A DNA stretch of 12,567 bases, from assembly GCA_041678685.1 (NCBI GenBank), contig JBAYNV010000052.1, positions 1-12,567 on the forward strand. Direction: 5' to 3'. This stretch comes from DUPQ01 sp041678685. GTDB taxonomy: Bacteria > Bacillota > Clostridia > DUPQ01. Positions 7,744 to 12,567 of the stretch are shown piece after piece. The notes beneath the pieces are model-generated. The model did not search any database, was not told the DNA's origin, and was given only the letters and a program-made list of their open reading frames with translations. The number at the start of each line of letters is the position of its first letter. The stretch's first letter is position 1. The translations under genes and the position numbers were made by a program.

Positions 7744-9654
7744 TTATATTTTTTCTATCTCACTGAGCCATTCAGCAACGGAAGCATCGCTTGGCATGCG
7801 CCAGTCCCCTCTTGGGGATAATGCGACGGAACCGACCTTGGGGCCGTTTGGCGAACAGCTTCTCTTGAACTGTGAAACAAAAAACCTTTTATAGAATACG
7901 GTCAGCCATTTCTTTATCTGTTCATCAGTATACTTGCCCTGGAATGCATATTTTGTAAGTCTGAATATTTTCATTGGACCTGATCCCCAGCGCATGAAGT
8001 GATAAAGGAAAAAATCATGCAGTTCATAAGGTCCGACTATATCTTCCGTTTTCTGCACTATCTCTCCGTCATCAGCCGGGATAAGCTCAGGGCTTATGGG
8101 GGTATCAAGAATGTCATACAGTACTTTTCTGAGTTCACCGCCTCTGTAATCCGCAACATTCCTCACGATATATTGTATCAGAGTCTTGGGAACTGATGTG
8201 TTCACGGCATACATCGACATGTGGTCTCCGTTATATGTGCACCACCCCAAAGCGATCTCCGAAAGATCACCTGTCCCTATGACGATGCCTCCTGTCATAT
8301 TCGCCACATCCATCAATACCTGGGTGCGTTCTCTCGCCTGCGCATTTTCATATGCTGCATCGTATTCCAGACCGCTGTGCCCTATATCCTTCAGATGTCC
8401 TTTTACTGCTTTTGAGATATCGATCACGCGGGAATCCGTATTTAAAAGCTCACTGAGTTTTTTAGCATTATCCTTTGTCCTTTTGGTGGTGCCAAAGCAT
8501 GGCATTGAGATACATATGATATCTTTTGCCTGTTTACCCATCATTTCAAATGCTCTGTATGTCACAAGAAGCGTAAGAGTCGAATCCAGTCCGCCTGATA
8601 TGCCTATTACAGCGGTCCTGCTTTTTGAGTGTTCCATCCTTTTTTTTAATCCGGTACACTGTATGTCAAAAATATCATTGCACCTTTCTATAAGCTTTTC
8701 GGTATCTTCCGGAATAAAAGGATGGCTGCTGATTTTCCTTATTAATTCAGTTTTTTTTTCCTTCAGACTGAAAGAAATATGTATATATTCCCTGTCTTTG
8801 TTTATTTCCCTGACGGATGTCTGATTTCTTCTGTCGTTTACGAGCCTCTGAAGATCAATGTCTGTGACAGTATATTCCGGTCCAAAAGGCTTGCTTTCAG
8901 CAAGTATGACGCCGTTTTCGGCGATGATGCTGTGTCCGGAAAAGACTACATCGGTAGTTGATTCGCTTGGATTCGCATTGCTGTATATATATGCACAGAT
9001 GCATTTACCTGATTGGGATTCTGTCAGGGACCTTCTGTAACCTGCTTTGCCTAATACCTCATCGCTCGCTGAAAGATTTGCTATTACTGTGGCTCCGTTA
9101 AGAGTGTGGTATGAACTTGGCGATATCGTTGCAAACAGATCCTCACATATTTCCACTGCCAGTACAAGTTCCTTTGTTTCCCTGCATTCGAAAAGTATAT
9201 TTGTCCCAAAAGGTATCTTTATTCCCAATATATCTGTTTCCGTATTATCCTTAGGCGCTTCTTTGAAATGCCTCTTTTCATAAAATTCACTGTAAGTGGG
9301 TATATATGATTTTGGAACGATACCTAAGATCGCTCCATCACACAAAACAGCCGCGCAATTATACAGTAAGCCATTGGAATTCACGGGAAGACCTACGACA
9401 GCGACCATCTCGCGCCCTTTTGTCGAAGCGCATATTTTCAGCAGTGATGAATATGCGGCATTCAATAACACATCCTGCTTGAACAGATCATCGCATGAAT
9501 AGGAGGTTATGCATAATTCAGGGAAAACAATGACAGAAACACCTTCTTTATGTGCCTTGTCTATAGCGCTTATTATGTTGTCGCTGTTATATCCGCAGTT
9601 TGCCACTTCAAGTTTAGGACTTGCAGCAGCTACCTTTATAAACCCGTCACGCAT
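7744..9654 (-). CDS. nadE: glutamine-dependent NAD+ synthetase
   Basis: This 636-residue cytoplasmic enzyme makes NAD+ by amidating nicotinic acid adenine dinucleotide with ATP, using glutamine as nitrogen source. The N-terminal nitrilase-type glutaminase domain (about 1-290) carries the Glu-Lys-Cys triad: Glu46 in FPELCITSYSC, Lys115 in VPKSYIPTYSEFYEKR, and Cys170 in AVEICEDL. The C-terminal synthetase domain (about 320-636) has the ATP pyrophosphatase P-loop SGGLDS (353-358), GTGDLSEIALGW (460-471), and the late SPNGPKVGSVALSPRGDWRMPSDA region. Length and domain order match the long two-domain bacterial NadE. The start is ATG 9652-9654: GAGGAG (9663-9668) lies eight bases upstream. A GTG at 9661-9663 overlaps that site and cannot be the start. 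It heads the row nadE, mgtC-like, araC-like. No residue expected for activity appears missing. Confidence 0.97.
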   Translation of the reverse strand: MRDGFIKVAAASPKLEVANCGYNSDNIISAIDKAHKEGVSVIVFPELCITSYSCDDLFKQDVLLNAAYSSLLKICASTKGREMVAVVGLPVNSNGLLYNCAAVLCDGAILGIVPKSYIPTYSEFYEKRHFKEAPKDNTETDILGIKIPFGTNILFECRETKELVLAVEICEDLFATISPSSYHTLNGATVIANLSASDEVLGKAGYRRSLTESQSGKCICAYIYSNANPSESTTDVVFSGHSIIAENGVILAESKPFGPEYTVTDIDLQRLVNDRRNQTSVREINKDREYIHISFSLKEKKTELIRKISSHPFIPEDTEKLIERCNDIFDIQCTGLKKRMEHSKSRTAVIGISGGLDSTLTLLVTYRAFEMMGKQAKDIICISMPCFGTTKRTKDNAKKLSELLNTDSRVIDISKAVKGHLKDIGHSGLEYDAAYENAQARERTQVLMDVANMTGGIVIGTGDLSEIALGWCTYNGDHMSMYAVNTSVPKTLIQYIVRNVADYRGGELRKVLYDILDTPISPELIPADDGEIVQKTEDIVGPYELHDFFLYHFMRWGSGPMKIFRLTKYAFQGKYTDEQIKKWLTVFYKRFFVSQFKRSCSPNGPKVGSVALSPRGDWRMPSDASVAEWLSEIEKI

Positions 9655-9662
9655 ATTATTCA

Positions 9663-9668
9663 CTCCTC
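9663..9668 (-). promoter_or_regulatory. ribosome binding site deciding the nadE start
   Basis: GAGGAG on the minus strand is placed eight bases before ATG 9652-9654. The alternative upstream GTG overlaps this site, so the ATG is the start. Confidence 0.85.
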
Positions 9669-9678
9669 TTTTCCATTA

Positions 9679-9684
9679 ATTATA
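9679..9684 (-). promoter_or_regulatory. candidate -10 box for nadE
   Basis: A perfect TATAAT on the minus strand sits 24 bases before the nadE ATG, in the 77-base gap after the MFS gene. No good -35 hexamer is present at 15-19 bases; only a T-run is found there. No hairpin terminator separates the MFS gene from nadE, so readthrough from the MFS promoter is also possible. Confidence 0.35.
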
Positions 9685-9731
9685 CACTATTTGTATATGA
9701 AAAAACAGACTATATATATCATTAGATAAAA

Positions 9732-11081
9732 TCAGTTTTCAAGCCTGTTATCCGGCTGTAAGTGATCATTGAACCGAACAAACAATACTCCTACTAATAT
9801 TTGAAAAATACCGGTCATGAACAGCAGTATCGGTACTCCTGACATCTCAAACCCTAAAAAGTTAAGTGTTTTTTCACCCATGCCTGAAATAAACATCGTT
9901 CCAAGCATCATACTCAGGAAAGATGAAAAATTTATCAGTATCGAATAAAAAGACATATAGTTTGTCTGATCCTTATTTGGCAGGTTGACATAAACCATGG
10001 AAGCCAGCACGGAGTTGCATCCTACCCCTATAACATGCTGAATGAGCCTTATAGCTATCCACAGCCATGAACTGTTGCCCGGTGTAACAAAAGCATATAG
10101 CAGGTATGTGGGACCCTGCATGAATTGTGCTATCGCAAAAGTCTTGAACCATGACTTCTGTTTGATAAGCCTCTTCCACATATTACCGAAGAATATAAAG
10201 AAAAGGAAATATATCGCATTTATAAAATTGATCGTAGTATAGCTTATGCCCAGATCCTGAAGCATGAATATATTTATGGAGGCTGCTGTAAGGTTCGTCC
10301 CTATATAGTACAATCCGATAAGCATGACTGTATGCAGGAATTTCTTATTATGAAACGGAAGCACTATTATGTCGCTTATCTTAATCTTCTCTTTACTTCT
10401 CTGATATGGAAATTCTTTAGGTATCGCCAAAGCAATAAAGTGCAGTATCGATATTACAAGAGCTGCATATCGGAAGCCTGTTATTATTTCCAGCTGTTTT
10501 GGAGAACCTGCAAATGAGTCGGTCACTATTGATAGGACAAGAACTATACCGCTTGTCAGAAAACTGTTTATGCATGAAGACAGGGTAAAATAGTCCATGC
10601 GTGTTTCTTCCGGCAGGAACTGAGCGTGCCATGTGGAATACCCCGGATCGACTATTGCGGAAATAGCTGATGACAGCGTAACAAGACATGTGAAACCTAT
10701 CACTCTTCCTGTTTCCGTCTGTATCAGATCAGGCAGCAGCGTTATGCCAAGAATATTGATAGCGCTGGCCAACATGCCCAGAGCGGTCAGTATACCTTTT
10801 CTCTTTCTGAATCTTTCAAGTATGAACGGTGAAAACATTGACAGAAGTCTTGTCAGTGCAGGCACAAAAGTGATTATCCCTATATTTACAGTATTGATCC
10901 CATAACTGAGAAGGAAACCTGTATAGAATATGCCTCCGCTCAACTGTCCTGCTATCGAGCTTAAAATAGATGAGATTAGGATGTAGCTTCGGCCTTTTGC
11001 TTTATCGTCCTGCATATTGAAAGTACGCACAAAGGATGAGTTTTGCCACTTAACTTTCAATGCATGCATATATTCGGTCAT
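9732..11081 (-). CDS. major facilitator superfamily (MFS) transporter
   Basis: This 449-residue membrane protein has roughly twelve hydrophobic segments in two halves separated by a charged central loop (KEFPYQRSKEKIK). The N-terminal cytoplasmic tail is about 32 residues. The loop between helices 2 and 3 reads FILERFRKRKG (86-96), a degenerate form of the MFS motif A. The substrate is not predictable. Start choice: ATG 11079-11081 has GGAGG (11087-11091) five bases upstream and lies downstream of a good minus-strand promoter at 11115-11143. The frame is open back to 11267, but those upstream starts lie at or beyond the promoter, lack ribosome binding sites, and the longest overlaps the divergent superoxide reductase gene. 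It is transcribed towards nadE, 77 bases away, with no visible terminator between. The MFS assignment is firm. Confidence 0.88.
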   Translation of the reverse strand: MTEYMHALKVKWQNSSFVRTFNMQDDKAKGRSYILISSILSSIAGQLSGGIFYTGFLLSYGINTVNIGIITFVPALTRLLSMFSPFILERFRKRKGILTALGMLASAINILGITLLPDLIQTETGRVIGFTCLVTLSSAISAIVDPGYSTWHAQFLPEETRMDYFTLSSCINSFLTSGIVLVLSIVTDSFAGSPKQLEIITGFRYAALVISILHFIALAIPKEFPYQRSKEKIKISDIIVLPFHNKKFLHTVMLIGLYYIGTNLTAASINIFMLQDLGISYTTINFINAIYFLFFIFFGNMWKRLIKQKSWFKTFAIAQFMQGPTYLLYAFVTPGNSSWLWIAIRLIQHVIGVGCNSVLASMVYVNLPNKDQTNYMSFYSILINFSSFLSMMLGTMFISGMGEKTLNFLGFEMSGVPILLFMTGIFQILVGVLFVRFNDHLQPDNRLEN

Positions 11082-11086
11082 CCCAT

Positions 11087-11091
11087 CCTCC
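11087..11091 (-). promoter_or_regulatory. ribosome binding site deciding the MFS gene start
   Basis: GGAGG on the minus strand lies five bases before ATG 11079-11081. It favours this start over ATG 11169-11171, which has no purine-rich site. Confidence 0.7.
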
Positions 11092-11114
11092 ATCCAATGT
11101 ATGATATGTTGAGG

Positions 11115-11143
11115 ATTGTACAATAATGGTCCAGGCAAGTCAA
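11115..11143 (-). promoter_or_regulatory. promoter of the MFS gene
   Basis: On the minus strand TTGACT (11138-11143) is followed after 17 bases by TACAAT (11115-11120). Each hexamer matches the sigma-A consensus at five of six positions. Transcription would begin near 11108, leaving an untranslated leader of about 27 bases. Confidence 0.7.
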
Positions 11144-11164
11144 TAAAGACAGGGTAAATTATTC

Positions 11165-11194
11165 TGGACATAAAATTCCCAACTAATATATAAT
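11165..11194 (+). promoter_or_regulatory. promoter of the superoxide reductase/rubredoxin operon
   Basis: TGGACA (11165-11170) and TATAAT (11189-11194) are separated by 18 bases on the plus strand. They lie about 35 bases upstream of the superoxide reductase ATG and diverge from the MFS promoter without overlapping it. No obvious oxidative-stress operator was recognised. Confidence 0.65.
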
Positions 11195-11228
11195 TATTAT
11201 AACAATGAATATGTAAAGGAGATAGCAC

Positions 11229-11621
11229 ATGACAAGAGAACAGCAAAAATTCTATATCTGTAAGCACTGCGGGAATATTTTAGGGCTCATAAACAACGCA
11301 GGCGCGCCACTGATCTGCTGCGGTGAAAAAATGACCGAATTGATACCTAATACAACAGATGCTACGAAGGAAAAACATGTTCCTGTTGTTAAGGTGAATG
11401 GAAACAGAGTTACAGTTGATATCGGTTCATTACCTCATCCTATGATCAGGGAACACTATATAATGTGGGTGTATATTCAGACGGAAAAAGGCGGGCAGCG
11501 TAAAGTCCTTGCACCTGATGATAAGCCTACAACAGAATTTATTCTGACTGATGACGATATGATCCGGAAGGCTTTCATATACTGCAATCTTCACGGCCTT
11601 TGGATGACCGACGTAAAATAA
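11229..11621 (+). CDS. dfx: desulfoferrodoxin-type superoxide reductase (2Fe-SOR)
   Basis: This 130-residue protein reduces superoxide to hydrogen peroxide without releasing oxygen, a defence typical of anaerobes. The N-terminal desulforedoxin domain has the rubredoxin-like iron ligands Cys11, Cys14, Cys30 and Cys31 (CKHCG and LICCGEKM). The catalytic neelaredoxin-type domain has the square-pyramidal iron ligands His50, His70, His76, His122 and Cys119, with the conserved Glu48-Lys49 pair next to the active site (KEKHVP). All expected ligands are present at the usual spacing, and the length is normal for the two-iron class. AAAGGAG (11215-11221) precedes the ATG by seven bases. The rubredoxin gene starts 40 bases downstream in the same transcript and provides the expected electron donor. 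It is divergently transcribed from the MFS gene. Confidence 0.97.
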   Translation: MTREQQKFYICKHCGNILGLINNAGAPLICCGEKMTELIPNTTDATKEKHVPVVKVNGNRVTVDIGSLPHPMIREHYIMWVYIQTEKGGQRKVLAPDDKPTTEFILTDDDMIRKAFIYCNLHGLWMTDVK

Positions 11622-11661
11622 GTGATAAATTAAATGTAAATAATATAAAGGAGGCATTGAT

Positions 11662-11820
11662 ATGAAAAAATATGTATGTACGGTCTGCGGTTATGTATAC
11701 GATGAAGCTCTGGGAGATCCGGACAACGGAGTAAAACCGGGAACAAAATGGGAGGATGTACCGGAAGATTGGGTATGCCCGACATGCGGAGCCGGGAAAG
11801 ACCAGTTCGACGAGGAATAG
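11662..11820 (+). CDS. rubredoxin
   Basis: This 52-residue protein is a small cytoplasmic electron carrier with one iron bound by four cysteines: Cys6 and Cys9 (CTVCGY) and Cys39 and Cys42 (CPTCGAGK). The aromatic core residues and the DPDNGVKPGTKWEDVPEDW segment are typical of clostridial rubredoxins, and the length matches the family. AAAGGAGG (11647-11654), seven bases before the ATG, is one of the strongest ribosome binding sites in the window. Its position right after the superoxide reductase gene and before a terminator shows it is the second and last gene of that operon, where it probably passes electrons from an NAD(P)H:rubredoxin reductase, not encoded here, to the superoxide reductase. 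Confidence 0.98.
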   Translation: MKKYVCTVCGYVYDEALGDPDNGVKPGTKWEDVPEDWVCPTCGAGKDQFDEE

Positions 11821-11841
11821 ATATATAGTTTATACATCTGC

Positions 11842-11873
11842 AAGGGCATTTTCGTAAAGAAAGTGCCTTTTTT
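11842..11873 (+). terminator. intrinsic terminator after rubredoxin
   Basis: A 12-pair stem (11842-11853 with 11859-11870, two G-U pairs) closes a five-base loop and runs into a T6 tract ending at 11873. It lies 21 bases after the rubredoxin stop and ends the superoxide reductase operon. Confidence 0.88.
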
Positions 11874-11904
11874 ATTGCTTTATGATCGCATTTACAATAC
11901 GGAT

Positions 11905-11963
11905 CTGTTTAAACAAATAATTCACATAAATCTTTACACTAAGCATTTATAGTTTGTAAACAG
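11905..11963. repeat. inverted repeat pair upstream of the lipoprotein promoter
   Basis: CTGTTTA (11905-11911) and TAAACAG (11957-11963) form an inverted pair. Each is part of a small palindrome, TGTTTAAACA at 11906 and GTTTGTAAAC at 11952. TTTACA also occurs at 11891 and 11933. The second element ends seven bases before the -35 box, a position suited to a regulator. In AT-rich DNA this could be chance. Confidence 0.3.
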
Positions 11964-11970
11964 AAAATAC

Positions 11971-11999
11971 TTGACATTATTTATCCATACACATATTAT
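11971..11999 (+). promoter_or_regulatory. strong sigma-A promoter of the 3' lipoprotein gene
   Basis: A perfect TTGACA (11971-11976), a 17-base spacer and TATTAT (11994-11999) form the best consensus promoter in the window. Transcription would start near 12006, giving a leader of about 70 bases with no obvious riboswitch-like fold. Confidence 0.8.
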
Positions 12000-12077
12000 T
12001 TATGTACAAAAACAAATAACTTAACAGTCACATGCTAACATTCATGTCAGAATATTCAAAATAAGGGAGTTATATCA

Positions 12078-12567
12078 ATGAAAAGAAAAATCTGTTTGAT
12101 ACTGATGATTATGGTAATATTTTCCGCATGTCTGTCCGCATGCTATAGCCCGTTAGTTATGTCAGAAGAACCTCTTGCCAGTGATCCTGACAATAGCGAT
12201 GGATTTATCATACTGCAACCGGATCTTTTAGAACCTGATCAGTATTACACCACTATGCGGCAAAAGGGCATTCTCCGAGGCTCCTATATGGAAACCCCAT
12301 ATGGGATATATTACAATCAATCCGATAATTTCCTGTACTACTCGCAATATGGGACGACAAAATACCTGAAGTTATGCACTAAAACGGATTGTAGCCATGA
12401 ATATGACAACTGTGATGCATTTATTGGTGAAAATAAGCCTATAGCATATTACAAGGACCATATATACTATGTATCATCTGATATATATAGCATGAAATTC
12501 TATCTGTATAAAATGGATATGGATGGGAAAAACCGCGAGAAAGTAAAACAGATATATGAAGAAGATG
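12078..12567 (+). CDS. lipoprotein with C-x4-C-x-H-x4-C motif, 3' part outside the window
   Basis: The frame is open from ATG 12078 to the window end (163 residues). A signal peptide MKRKICLILMIMVIF is followed by a lipobox LSAC, so Cys22 would be lipidated and the protein anchored outside the membrane; FSAC at Cys18 is a weaker alternative. After a polar, acidic linker the mature part shows Tyr-rich strand repeats (GIYYNQSDNFLYYSQY, PIAYYKDHIYYV, FYLYKMDMDGKNREKV) of the kind seen in beta-propeller proteins. Between them lies a compact motif with Cys100, Cys105, His107 and Cys112, which could bind a metal or form a disulfide. AAGGGAG (12063-12069) precedes the ATG, and a near-perfect promoter lies upstream. 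Its style recalls the gene cut off at the left edge, which sits before an ABC exporter, so ABC genes may follow it too. Function is not known. Confidence 0.8.
   Translation, partial: MKRKICLILMIMVIFSACLSACYSPLVMSEEPLASDPDNSDGFIILQPDLLEPDQYYTTMRQKGILRGSYMETPYGIYYNQSDNFLYYSQYGTTKYLKLCTKTDCSHEYDNCDAFIGENKPIAYYKDHIYYVSSDIYSMKFYLYKMDMDGKNREKVKQIYEED

Noticed and set aside
8186..8824. Long plus-strand open frame opposite nadE
   Set aside because: It is antisense to the conserved NAD+ synthetase domain, and its low-complexity hydrophobic/Ser composition is an antisense artefact.
9655..9663. GTG start for nadE three codons earlier
   Set aside because: The GTG overlaps the GAGGAG ribosome binding site, which is correctly spaced only for ATG 9652-9654.
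11196..11201. Second minus-strand TATAAT upstream of the MFS gene
   Set aside because: TTTACA is only 10 bases before it and TTGTCA is 28 bases away, so no hexamer pair has workable spacing; the promoter at 11115-11143 is much better.
11082..11267. Upstream starts for the MFS gene (11267, 11171, 11093)
   Set aside because: The first overlaps the divergent superoxide reductase gene, the second lies upstream of a good minus-strand promoter, and the third overlaps the GGAGG site used by ATG 11081.

Overview
The window looks like chromosomal DNA of a strictly anaerobic, AT-rich Firmicute, most likely class Clostridia and possibly a Lachnospiraceae-type gut bacterium. The evidence is AGGAGG-type ribosome binding sites, TTGACA/TATAAT-type promoters, a desulfoferrodoxin-type superoxide reductase paired with a rubredoxin, and clostridial-style lipoprotein/ABC-exporter genes. 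No RNA genes, insertion sequences, CRISPR arrays or phage genes were seen. The taxonomic call is an inference from gene content.

Layout. (1) Positions 1-3374 (+ strand) hold the 3' end of a secreted or lipoprotein-like gene, an ABC ATPase and a large ABC-2-type permease. They are closely spaced and form one operon. The permease is two homologous six-helix units fused head to tail. (2) Positions 3375-3668 are a convergent gap with no convincing gene and no clear terminator. (3) Positions 3669-9654 (- strand) carry, in transcription order, nadE (glutamine-dependent NAD+ synthetase), an MgtC/SapB-family membrane protein, an AraC-type regulator, a DegT/DnrJ-type PLP aminotransferase and a Gfo/Idh/MocA oxidoreductase. 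The first three are nearly contiguous. The last two overlap by 4 bases and have their own candidate promoter, with a -10 box, no good -35 and an overlapping inverted repeat, as expected for activator control. (4) Positions 9732-11081 (- strand) encode a 12-helix MFS transporter. (5) Divergently on the + strand, 11229-11820 is a two-gene oxygen-defence operon, superoxide reductase then a 52-residue rubredoxin, closed by a clear intrinsic terminator. (6) After a gap of about 260 bp with a near-perfect promoter, 12078 to the window end is the 5' part of a lipoprotein gene with a Cys/His-rich motif.

How the genes may work together. Rubredoxin is the usual electron donor to superoxide reductase, so 11229-11820 is one functional unit. 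The aminotransferase and Gfo/Idh enzyme together suggest oxidation of a hydroxyl to a ketone followed by transamination, as in amino-sugar or aminocyclitol pathways, possibly under the adjacent AraC regulator; the substrate cannot be read from the sequence. The 5' partial gene plus ABC genes and the 3' lipoprotein may be two examples of one recurring architecture: an extracytoplasmic lipoprotein with beta-propeller-like repeats beside an ABC exporter.

The least described elements are the C-x4-C-x-H-x4-C lipoprotein, the duplicated fused permease, and the regulator/aminotransferase/oxidoreductase cassette. The rest is well-known metabolism and stress defence.
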